In this document: positions 1-4,146 of the stretch, piece by piece
Numbering within the stretch: position 1 is the stretch's first letter
How the letters are laid out: each line of letters opens with the position of its first letter
NCBI GenBank assembly: GCA_021827245.1
Contig: JAKAWN010000402.1
Coordinates: 1,039-6,128, forward strand
Direction: 5' to 3'
DNA: 5,090 nucleotides
Source: Acidobacteriota bacterium
GTDB lineage: Bacteria > Acidobacteriota > Terriglobia > UBA7540
Notes under the pieces: model-generated
What the model saw: the letters and a program-made list of their open reading frames with translations, nothing else
Database searches by the model: none
Told to the model about the DNA's origin: nothing
Translations under genes and position numbers: made by a program

Positions 1-18
1 TGCTCTGTGTCGCTTCAA

Positions 19-94
19 GGGCCTGTGGCGCAGTTGGGAGCGCGCATGACTGGCAGTCATGAGGTCGAGGGTTCGAACCCCTCCAGGTCCACCA
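19..94 (+). tRNA. tRNA-Ala (anticodon GGC), CCA encoded
   Basis: A full cloverleaf can be folded. The 7-bp acceptor stem pairs 19-25 with 84-90, the D stem 28-31 with 40-43, the anticodon stem 45-49 with 57-61, and the T stem 67-71 with 79-83 around a TTCGAAC loop. The anticodon loop (50-56) reads CTGGCAG, so the anticodon is GGC at 52-54, decoding Ala GCC/GCU. The third acceptor pair is G21-U88, the G3-U70 wobble that is the known identity element of tRNA-Ala, and the discriminator base is A91. The CCA tail is encoded at 92-94. The integrase gene just downstream suggests that the 3' half of this tRNA is the attachment site of an integrated element. Confidence 0.97.
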
Positions 95-120
95 GTCTTT
101 TCAACAAGTTAGGATCGCGA

Positions 121-152
121 CCTACCGAGCGGTAGGCCACATTGGGCCACAT
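121..152. repeat. hairpin plus 10-bp-phased direct repeat between tRNA and integrase
   Basis: Positions 121-126 and 131-136 form a perfect 6-bp inverted repeat (CCTACC, loop GAGC, GGTAGG). Overlapping its right arm, GGCCACAT occurs twice, at 135-142 and 145-152, exactly one helical turn apart. No T-run follows the hairpin on either strand, so it is not a standard terminator. Its place between the tRNA 3' end and the integrase stop codon fits arm-type integrase or excisionase sites of an att region. That role is inferred from position and phasing only. Confidence 0.4.
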
Positions 153-166
153 CTGAAATACAGACT

Positions 167-1294
167 TCATTCTCCGCTCGCCTTCTTGAAGGGGACGAGA
201 ATTAGGTTTTCGATCTTTTGCACAGCATCCCGTTTCGGACCGGCAAGTTCATGCATGTACCGGTCCGTGGTGCTTAGCCGGGAGTGTCCAAGCAGTTGCT
301 TCATCACCAGCGTCGGGATACTTCCTTCGTTACCCCCCAGCGTTGAGAAAGTGTGCCTCAGCGAGTGCCGGGAGAAATGACGGATTCCCAAGCGCCGTGA
401 AATGGGGTACACGTGGCGTTGAATTAGATTGCGATCGCTTAGCGGCTTTCTGGATTCGCCCGCAAAGAGCCAGCCCGTCTTCGGCCGCTGTCCGCAATAG
501 TCTCGCAATGCCTCCCCCAAGAATGGAGGAACCGGGATCTCCCGATCCTTTTCATTCTTGGTCCCGCCCTCGTGGCCCCGACACCACGAACGCCGAACGT
601 GGAGGATACCGCAATCCAAATCCTCTACTTGAAGGCCGAGAATTTCGCCGATCCGGAGACCCGTCATGACCCCAATTATTACAATGAGCCGGGCCGGGTT
701 TTCCAGGTGGTTGAATAGAAGGCCTATTTCCTCTACCGACAAAGATCGCTGCTGACGCTTGACCCTCGTCGGAGGAGCTTCGATTTCTCTTGCCGGATTG
801 TCCACTAACCAGCGCCACTTGATTGCCGTCTTGAACATCTTGCTGAACACTGATCGAAGGTGCAGGACCGTCTGAGAGGCATAACCCTGCTTGTACTTGT
901 TACTAAGGAATCGGTCGATGTGAAGTCCGTTGATGTCGCGCATTCTTTCTCGTTCGAACACGGGCGCGATATGGTTTTTCCATAGGAGCGTGTACATATC
1001 GCGTGTGTTTGGTTTCATTTTGTCGACGACGTTAGGCTTGAAGTGGTTCACCCAAAATTCGCCGACCGTTGTGCTGGCCTGGGGCCTGGGAGCCGCTCGG
1101 TTGACCTCTTGCATGATCTGGTCTGCAGCTTTCCGGGCTTCATTCTTTCCGCGAAATGCCGCAACAGGGCCGAGGATGACCGTCTTTTGAGGCCGCTCCA
1201 CTTCCCCGTTTGACGTGAAACAATCCTCGCGATAGCGAAGAACGTACTTGCCATTTTTCTTCCTTACACTTCCTCTCTGATAGCGCCGAATCAT
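167..1294 (-). CDS. int: tyrosine recombinase / site-specific integrase
   Basis: A 375-aa phage/island-type tyrosine recombinase that cuts and rejoins DNA at the att sites. An N-terminal arm-binding-like region (about 1-70) is followed by a SAM-like core-binding domain (about 75-170) and a catalytic domain (about 185-355). All catalytic residues are present: R214 (TGLRIGE), K246 (TKNEKD), H310 and R313 (HSLRHTF), H337 (LGHS) and the nucleophile Y346 (TTDRYMH), so it should be active. The length is normal for the family. The start at 1294 is chosen because GGAGG at 1300-1304 lies 5 nt before it; an upstream in-frame ATG at 1321 would add nine residues that merely encode this ribosome-binding site. 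The gene ends 72 bp from the tRNA-Ala 3' end and lies 72 bp downstream of the helix-turn-helix gene, likely in one transcript. Confidence 0.95.
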   Translation of the reverse strand: MIRRYQRGSVRKKNGKYVLRYREDCFTSNGEVERPQKTVILGPVAAFRGKNEARKAADQIMQEVNRAAPRPQASTTVGEFWVNHFKPNVVDKMKPNTRDMYTLLWKNHIAPVFERERMRDINGLHIDRFLSNKYKQGYASQTVLHLRSVFSKMFKTAIKWRWLVDNPAREIEAPPTRVKRQQRSLSVEEIGLLFNHLENPARLIVIIGVMTGLRIGEILGLQVEDLDCGILHVRRSWCRGHEGGTKNEKDREIPVPPFLGEALRDYCGQRPKTGWLFAGESRKPLSDRNLIQRHVYPISRRLGIRHFSRHSLRHTFSTLGGNEGSIPTLVMKQLLGHSRLSTTDRYMHELAGPKRDAVQKIENLILVPFKKASGE

Positions 1295-1354
1295 TTTTAC
1301 CTCCGTGGTGATTTGCGGCATTGATTCGGGCTCTCAGCTGGCTGCTGGCTTTGC

Positions 1355-1384
1355 ACTATAGCGCCTTCACCGATTTCTGCGCAA
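1355..1384 (-). promoter_or_regulatory. weak candidate promoter for the integrase
   Basis: On the minus strand a TATAGT box (1355-1360, 5 of 6 to the -10 consensus) lies 18 bp downstream of TTGCGC (1379-1384), which has only the TTG part of a -35 element. It overlaps the end of the helix-turn-helix gene and sits about 60 bp before the integrase start, so it could give the integrase its own transcript. The poor -35 makes this tentative. Confidence 0.25.
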
Positions 1385-1714
1385 GCGTTCAACGTAATCC
1401 CGAATATCGCTTTCCTTAAAGCGTACGTATTTGCCAACTTTTAGGTGGGGTATGCCGTTGGGCGGCTTCAATCCGATTCGCCGATACACCCACTTCCGCG
1501 GCACGTTCAGCAACAATGCCACTTCTTCGACACTGAGAAGATGTTTGGCGACGACATCTGCGGCGTTGGAATTCCTACCATGGGAGCCCTCGCGCCTTTG
1601 AATCCCTGACAAGGGTGAACCCACGGTCGGGTTCCGTGCATCGTCGTGCCAGTCCTCGGGTGGCGTCCGTTCCGTCGGGAACCCCCTTGCTGTGATACGC
1701 GCATTCTGGATCAT
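1367..1714 (-). CDS. excisionase/AlpA-like helix-turn-helix protein
   Basis: A 115-aa protein. Its C-terminal half (about 58-112) reads as a MerR-like winged helix-turn-helix of the excisionase/AlpA type: LLSVEEVALLLNVPRKWVYR forms the helix-turn-helix, and GIPHLKVGKYVRFKESDIRDY forms the wing and the following helix. Such proteins bind att-region DNA to direct excision or activate the integrase gene. The first ~55 residues are polar, low in order and match nothing I recognise, which is long for this family. The start at 1714 is supported by AGGAGG (1722-1727) 7 nt upstream. It precedes int on the same strand. A large palindrome lies just upstream of the ribosome-binding site, a plausible self-regulatory site. 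The family call is firm; the exact role (excisionase or activator) is inferred. Confidence 0.85.
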   Translation of the reverse strand: MIQNARITARGFPTERTPPEDWHDDARNPTVGSPLSGIQRREGSHGRNSNAADVVAKHLLSVEEVALLLNVPRKWVYRRIGLKPPNGIPHLKVGKYVRFKESDIRDYVERLRRNR

Positions 1715-1731
1715 TCATGAACCTCCTCGTG

Positions 1732-1763
1732 CGACACGGGTCTCAATGACGAGACCTGTTTCG
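1732..1763. promoter_or_regulatory. imperfect palindrome upstream of the HTH gene (candidate operator or leader hairpin)
   Basis: Thirteen bases at 1732-1744 pair with 1751-1763 around a 6-nt centre. The inner GGTCTC/GAGACC arms are perfect; outside them come one G-U pair, two more pairs, one mismatch and three further pairs. The element ends only 4 bp upstream of the AGGAGG box of the minus-strand HTH gene. It is either a dimer operator or a hairpin in the mRNA leader that limits ribosome access. Confidence 0.5.
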
Positions 1764-1790
1764 TGGCGTGCCAACCCACCTACGCAAGCA

Positions 1791-1819
1791 AAAATGGGCC
1801 GAACTCTTTTTTCTGTCAA
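1791..1819 (-). promoter_or_regulatory. possible promoter for the HTH-int transcript
   Basis: A perfect minus-strand TTGACA (1814-1819) is followed at 17 bp by CATTTT (1791-1796), which matches only 3 of 6 positions of the -10 consensus. A start about 7 nt below it would put the palindrome at 1732-1763 in the leader. The perfect -35 and position are suggestive, but the poor -10 would need an activator. Confidence 0.3.
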
Positions 1820-1858
1820 ACAGCTGCCTGGATACCCGAACCGCCGCATGGAAACGCT

Positions 1859-2011
1859 ATGTCTTTGGAGATTGCGGGCAGTTCCCTTGAAGCAGCAACC
1901 CTCACAAATTCAGCCGGTTGGGCGAGATCCAGGCAAATAAACCCGGCCATTATGGGGTTCAAGAAAGAATTCTTGACACCGAATCAAAGCGGGCTTGCGA
2001 GACAGGCATGA
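1859..2011 (+). CDS. hypothetical short protein, doubtful
   Basis: An open frame of 50 codons from ATG 1859; the frame is open further up to GTG 1763. The product has no recognised motif, no membrane segment and ordinary composition. GGAA six nt before the ATG is a weak ribosome-binding site. The main support is context: its TGA overlaps the ATG of the next ORF as ATGA at 2008-2011, a common sign of translational coupling. It lies in the gene-poor stretch upstream of the divergent HTH gene. It may be a chance frame or a decayed gene. Confidence 0.25.
   Translation: MSLEIAGSSLEAATLTNSAGWARSRQINPAIMGFKKEFLTPNQSGLARQA
1959..1976. repeat. 7-bp inverted repeat overlapping a TTGACA box
   Basis: TCAAGAA at 1959-1965 and TTCTTGA at 1970-1976 form a perfect inverted repeat with a 4-nt spacer. 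The right arm overlaps a plus-strand TTGACA at 1973-1978. No convincing -10 box follows at 16-18 bp, so this is recorded as a possible operator-like site rather than a promoter. Confidence 0.25.
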
Positions 2012-2172
2012 TCGATTGCAAAACTTGTGGGAATAAACGCTTTGCGGAGCTTGATGGTCACGTGGATCGAACCGATCACGCCGCCCGGAGAAAGAATCTA
2101 TACAATAAAGAAAAGTTGGGCGAAAGTGTTGCTGTCGCTGGCCCAGACCCGAATTTGCGTCATGTGCGATAA
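2008..2172 (+). CDS. short ORF with a Cys-x2-Cys knuckle, possibly the 5' part of a frameshifted gene
   Basis: Encodes 54 residues beginning MIDCKTCGNKRF. The CKTCG knuckle at residues 4-8 is typical of the first half of a zinc ribbon, but no second Cys pair follows in this frame; the rest is charged and unremarkable. A second pair (CVMC) does occur 140 nt downstream in the overlapping frame at 2054-2290. This could be an N-terminal fragment of one zinc-ribbon gene split by a frameshift near 2050-2060. There is no good ribosome-binding site; coupling to the preceding ORF by an ATGA overlap is possible. Confidence 0.3.
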   Translation: MIDCKTCGNKRFAELDGHVDRTDHAARRKNLYNKEKLGESVAVAGPDPNLRHVR

Positions 2173-2290
2173 TCGTCCGATTGGTGTAACAGCCGGAAAT
2201 TTGGCGTTCGGTATAGTAGAGCAATCCAGGGCAGCGGCCCATGCTCAGGAAAGGCCGTTCCCGAGTTTACAACTCCTGAAAAACGGTTAA
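2054..2290 (+). CDS. hypothetical protein, possible zinc-ribbon half
   Basis: A 78-residue frame from ATG 2054 (GGAG at 2046-2049, 4 nt upstream) to TAA 2288-2290; the frame is open back to GTG 2027. The sequence looks more protein-like than its overlapping neighbour: PPGERIYTIKKSWAKVLL, then a Cys pair in TRICVMCDNRPIG around residue 37, then a polar C-terminus. With CKTC from the frame at 2008 it would make a CxxC...CxxC ribbon, which is why I suspect a single frameshifted gene. Its stop codon falls inside the left inverted repeat of the 410-bp element. No specific family is recognised. Confidence 0.35.
   Translation: MVTWIEPITPPGERIYTIKKSWAKVLLSLAQTRICVMCDNRPIGVTAGNLAFGIVEQSRAAAHAQERPFPSLQLLKNG
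2274..2289. repeat. left arm of a 16-bp inverted repeat pair
   Basis: TCCTGAAAAACGGTTA is the reverse complement, with one mismatch, of 2668-2683; 13 of the bases match without interruption. The pair bounds a 410-bp segment. The flanks share only the dinucleotide AC, so no clear target duplication is seen. It may be the end of a small, transposase-less mobile element or an unrelated palindrome. Confidence 0.4.
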
Positions 2291-2628
2291 TTCTTTCGCG
2301 GAATGACTAAATCTCCTTCACTTTGTACAAAACGCGTGGCGGGACATTTGCAAACGCGGCCAGATCGCTGGTTGCGGCCGAGTGTTTGCGTGTCCGACTT
2401 GCTGGGCAAAGCACTCCGGACATGGCTGGGGCGCGGCACTAGGAAGATGCCTCCGCCACAAGATTTGCAAACGCGGAGCCCGCGCACCGGGAGAGCATAT
2501 TCGCTCGATACTGGCGCAACCGCATTTTTAGCGGCCAAAACCGAATTTCCGCGGGGCTTTGGGCATTCCTCACAATCGTACCTTTTAGGGAACTTTGTGA
2601 GAAGCCCCCGAAACCTTGTTGAAACTCG
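2287..2628 (-). pseudogene. broken zinc-ribbon-repeat protein gene (remnant)
   Basis: This minus frame is open for 113 codons below a TAG at 2629-2631 but has no ATG, GTG or TTG ahead of its first Cys pair. It encodes three Cys motifs in order: YDCEECPKPRGNS, RVCKSCGGGIFLVPRPSHVR, and RVCKCPATRF. The middle one resembles the CxxCG...PSxxR part of short zinc fingers near HNH nucleases, but the usual following FCSxxC is absent; the adjacent frame does carry Cys at that place (VLCPAS). The RVCK repeats are encoded by a 14-bp direct repeat 117 bp (39 codons) apart, hinting at an old tandem domain. An ATG at 2648 in the next frame could join it by a -1 slip at an A4 run (2583-2586). It is most likely a decayed gene. 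Confidence 0.4.
2346..2476. repeat. 14-bp direct repeat, two copies
   Basis: ATTTGCAAACGCGG occurs at 2346-2359 and again at 2463-2476, an offset of 117 bp. The offset is a multiple of three and both copies fall in the same minus-strand frame, where each encodes RVCK of a Cys motif. Confidence 0.7.
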
Positions 2629-2658
2629 CTATTCATATATGGTCGCATGAACTTAACT

Positions 2659-2678
2659 GGCTACCGATAGCCGTTTTT
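2659..2678 (+). terminator. candidate intrinsic terminator
   Basis: GGCTA (2659-2663), loop CCGA, TAGCC (2668-2672) forms a 5-bp GC-containing hairpin followed after one G by five Ts (2674-2678). The orientation would stop plus-strand transcription arriving from the 2008-2290 region. The stem is short, and its right arm is also part of the inverted repeat at 2668-2683. Confidence 0.35.
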
Positions 2679-2683
2679 CAGGA
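2668..2683. repeat. right arm of a 16-bp inverted repeat pair
   Basis: TAGCCGTTTTTCAGGA is the reverse complement of 2274-2289 with one mismatch (C for T). See the left arm for what the pair encloses. Confidence 0.4.
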
Positions 2684-2691
2684 ACTATCTC

Positions 2692-2823
2692 TTGGCAACG
2701 ATGTGTGTCGCCGCAGGGATCGCCGGATGTTTGGTGATCGTCAAACGGCGGCGGAGAAAAGCGATTCGACTCGACAACCCACCAGCTAACGACCCGAAGG
2801 CCACTCTTGCCGCCGCAACCTAG
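2692..2823 (+). CDS. possible tiny single-pass membrane protein
   Basis: From TTG 2692 (AGGA at 2680-2683, 8 nt upstream) or ATG 2701 this frame encodes 43 or 40 residues. A hydrophobic stretch of about 18-20 residues (LLATMCVAAGIAGCLVIV) is followed directly by KRRRRK and a short polar tail, the usual look of a small inner-membrane protein with its C-terminus in the cytoplasm. It begins just past the right inverted repeat. It overlaps the 3' end of the opposing zinc-ribbon gene by 38 bp, and no homologue is recognised, so it may be a chance frame. Confidence 0.3.
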   Translation: MATMCVAAGIAGCLVIVKRRRRKAIRLDNPPANDPKATLAAAT

Positions 2824-2944
2824 GCACGATTTGCCCACACTTTGGACACACCAAATTTTTCCCGCTTGTAGAGACAACAAGCTCGCCCTTGCCGCAGAGC
2901 GGGCACTTGTCGCCTTCTTTCCCAATCTGGCTCGCCTTTGGCAT
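2786..2944 (-). CDS. small zinc-ribbon protein
   Basis: A 52-residue protein beginning MPKASQIG. Its core is CPLCGKGELVVSTS followed by NLVCPKCG: two CxxCG knuckles 15 residues apart, the classic four-cysteine zinc ribbon. The C-terminus is short and basic (PRLRRQEWPSGR). Such stand-alone ribbons usually bind nucleic acid or a partner protein; no specific partner is evident. The ATG at 2944 lacks a Shine-Dalgarno sequence but has TATAAT ending 9 nt upstream, so the message may be nearly leaderless. The alternative is GTG 2980, with AGGGA a few nt before it, adding 12 residues of unremarkable sequence that span the TATAAT. The gene overlaps the possible tiny membrane-protein ORF on the other strand. 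Confidence 0.7.
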   Translation of the reverse strand: MPKASQIGKEGDKCPLCGKGELVVSTSGKNLVCPKCGQIVPRLRRQEWPSGR

Positions 2945-2953
2945 GGCAGCACG

Positions 2954-2980
2954 ATTATACGCCGACCAAGGAACCGTCAC
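2954..2980 (-). promoter_or_regulatory. promoter candidate for the zinc-ribbon gene
   Basis: A perfect TATAAT on the minus strand (2954-2959) has GTGACG (2975-2980, 4 of 6 to the -35 consensus) 15 bp upstream. Transcription about 7 nt past the -10 box would begin only 2-3 nt before ATG 2944. Confidence 0.4.
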
Positions 2981-3051
2981 CTATTCCCTTTTGACCGCGC
3001 CGTTCAACCCGCAACGCCATCTTCGGTCCGCTCAAAATATTTCTGGATGAG

Positions 3052-3234
3052 TTGCGCCGGACCATTCTCAAAAGAGCCCGCGAGTCAACGCTCGGAATCA
3101 GGCAGGCTCGGCGTTATGATGATCTGGGCGCGCTCGAATCGGGCGGGGAAATTTGGCAGGACGACCCGGAGAAGGCCTTACTCGTCCGCAAAGCCGGCTG
3201 GGAGTGGCAGGAATTTCCGGCGCTCGTGCACTGA
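3052..3234 (+). CDS. hypothetical protein, 5' end uncertain
   Basis: From TTG 3052 the frame encodes 60 residues; it stays open upstream to a TGA at 2992-2994 and the upstream part (NAIFGPLKIFLDELRRTILKRA) also looks like protein, forming a probable amphipathic helix. No ATG or GTG is available there, so the gene is either started at an unusual codon or has lost its 5' end. The rest is charged, with GGEIWQDDPEKALLVRKAG and a Trp-rich end (WEWQEFPALVH). No family is recognised. It ends 37 bp before the ZAS zinc-finger gene on the same strand and may share a transcript with it. Confidence 0.5.
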   Translation: MRRTILKRARESTLGIRQARRYDDLGALESGGEIWQDDPEKALLVRKAGWEWQEFPALVH

Positions 3235-3271
3235 GCTGTGAAGAGTACCGATTTAGGGAGGAATCAAAATC

Positions 3272-3508
3272 ATGACGTGCAAACAGGTTGTCGGACGAAT
3301 CACGGACTACGATGACGGCGTCCTCACATCATCCGAGCGCCAAGAAATCCAGGCCCATCTCGCGAGTTGCGAGAACTGCCACACTTTCTTCGAGAACATG
3401 CGGCATCTGGACACCGCGCTGAGAAAGCTGCCCGACCCTGCACCACTGCCCGCAAAAGCGAAGCAAGAACTATTGGAAGCTTTTCGAAAGCAAAAGCGGC
3501 GGCGTTGA
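3272..3508 (+). CDS. zinc-finger (ZAS/zf-HC2) protein, anti-sigma-factor type
   Basis: A 78-residue protein with a complete ZAS signature: C3, then H29, C33 and C36 (HLASCENC), i.e. C-x25-H-x3-C-x2-C. This fold is the sigma-binding domain of anti-sigma factors such as RsrA and ChrR. Residues 37-78 are a helical, basic tail (LLEAFRKQKRRR) with no membrane segment, so the protein is cytoplasmic and ends where longer relatives have a transmembrane and periplasmic part. AGGGAGG at 3255-3261 lies 10 nt before the ATG. No ECF sigma factor is encoded beside it, so its target is unknown. It converges on the lipoprotein gene, whose full-length frame ends 38 bp away. Confidence 0.85.
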   Translation: MTCKQVVGRITDYDDGVLTSSERQEIQAHLASCENCHTFFENMRHLDTALRKLPDPAPLPAKAKQELLEAFRKQKRRR

Positions 3509-3546
3509 CCATTCTGGACAAGATCGAAGCTCACGTTCGAACGGGA

Positions 3547-3705
3547 TCACTGCAAGGTGAGCGGGCAGTACGCGAGATATGGATCACCGGAGATTCCGAG
3601 AACGTACTGGCCCTTCGGGAATTTCCCGGTGTCCATCTTGACCTTCAGCGTCAGAGCACCATTCTGATTGGAAATATAGCCGTCCGCCTCCAGCAGCCAT
3701 CCCGA
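3547..3705 (-). pseudogene. 3' part of the lipoprotein gene beyond an in-frame amber codon
   Basis: Directly after the TAG at 3706-3708, the same minus frame continues for 52 sense codons to TGA at 3547-3549. The product reads as well-formed beta-rich protein (SGWLLEADGYISNQNGALTL, then KFPKGQYVLGISGDPYLAYC). No ribosome-binding site or start codon lies at its beginning, so it is not a separate gene. With the upstream part it would make a lipoprotein of about 157 residues. Either the codon is a recent nonsense mutation, or it is read through at some level. Confidence 0.75.
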
Positions 3706-4020
3706 CTAGAGATTCTTGAACAGACCGACTGCGTGCTCGCCGGGATTGAATACAATAGCTTTCGGTCCCCCGTTCTTCTGCTGACTCGGCGCGATGGGAA
3801 ATTCATTGGGAAGGTCAATCGAAAGAGCCAGATTGCCTCGGGGAATTATGAGAGGGAACTTGCGGGAGAATTCGTAGCCCATGGGTGCATATCTCCCCAG
3901 ATTAATCGTAACCGGAACGCCCCCATCGTTTTTGGAAACCTTGCTGGCGCGATCCTTGCAGCCCGTCATGACGAGTGCACCAATCATAAACACAGCCGCC
4001 GCTACGGTCCGAACCTTCAT
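3706..4020 (-). CDS. small lipoprotein, truncated by an amber stop
   Basis: The 104-residue product opens with a lipoprotein signal peptide: MKVR, a hydrophobic core (VAAAVFMIGALVM), and a lipobox ending TGC with the acylated cysteine at position 21. The mature part (CKDRASKVSKNDGGVPVTIN, then a beta-rich domain) is not a family I recognise. Because the frame resumes past TAG 3706-3708, the stop probably cuts the domain short. The start at 4020 is chosen because it begins the signal peptide; GGAGG at 4034-4038 is 13 nt upstream, a rather long spacing. The frame is open upstream, but that part has no secretion signal. The gene is divergent from the glycine-zipper gene, sharing a 126-bp intergenic region. 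Confidence 0.8.
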   Translation of the reverse strand: MKVRTVAAAVFMIGALVMTGCKDRASKVSKNDGGVPVTINLGRYAPMGYEFSRKFPLIIPRGNLALSIDLPNEFPIAPSQQKNGGPKAIVFNPGEHAVGLFKNL

Positions 4021-4064
4021 GAAAGTAAGAGTACCTCCACAACAAAAATAGAACAAGGCTACCC

Positions 4065-4102
4065 GGTGCCCGGAGGTGCCTGACGCGCGCGTTGAGCACG
4101 TG
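4065..4102. promoter_or_regulatory. clustered repeats in the divergent intergenic region
   Basis: GGTGCC occurs at 4065-4070 and 4075-4080, one helical turn apart. A perfect 10-bp palindrome ACGCGCGCGT follows at 4083-4092 and CACGTG at 4097-4102. They lie between the divergent lipoprotein and glycine-zipper genes, just upstream of the plus-strand promoter candidate. An operator role is plausible but rests only on position and symmetry. Confidence 0.3.
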
Positions 4103-4131
4103 TGGACATTTGCGCAACACCTTTGTAACAT
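4103..4131 (+). promoter_or_regulatory. promoter candidate for the glycine-zipper gene run
   Basis: TGGACA (4103-4108, 5 of 6 to consensus) and TAACAT (4126-4131, 4 of 6) are separated by an ideal 17 bp. Transcription would begin near 4138, leaving a very short leader that contains the GGAGG at 4138-4142. Confidence 0.45.
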
Positions 4132-4146
4132 TGGCCCGGAGGCGAG

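Noticed and set aside
121..136. Hairpin as an intrinsic terminator for tRNA or integrase
   Set aside because: No run of T follows on either strand, so it is listed as a repeat instead.
552..818. An 88-codon minus frame within the integrase region
   Set aside because: A shadow of the integrase in another frame; its sequence is low-quality, rich in Arg, Ser and Gly, and has no start signal.
1910..2242. A 110-codon minus frame opposite the short plus ORFs
   Set aside because: Composition looks random, there is no ribosome-binding site and no motif. The plus frames here are weak but carry Cys knuckles.
2581..2648. Programmed -1 frameshift at an A4-G run joining ATG 2648 to the Cys-rich minus frame
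   Set aside because: The A AAA G motif is in the right register, but there is no ribosome-binding site at 2648, no evident downstream stimulator, and the gene already looks decayed. It was not claimed as recoding.
2653..2952. A 99-codon minus frame starting at GTG
   Set aside because: Its first half is the out-of-frame shadow of the zinc ribbon at 2786-2944. The remainder lies opposite the possible tiny membrane protein and has no recognisable feature.
2943..3050. A 35-codon plus ORF starting at ATG 2943
   Set aside because: It has no ribosome-binding site and begins on the start codon and promoter of the opposing zinc-ribbon gene; nothing in it is recognisable.
3367..4083. A 238-codon open frame on the plus strand
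   Set aside because: It is antisense to the lipoprotein gene and overlaps the ZAS gene out of frame. The minus strand shows a signal peptide, lipobox and coherent protein, while this frame has no motif and no ribosome-binding site.
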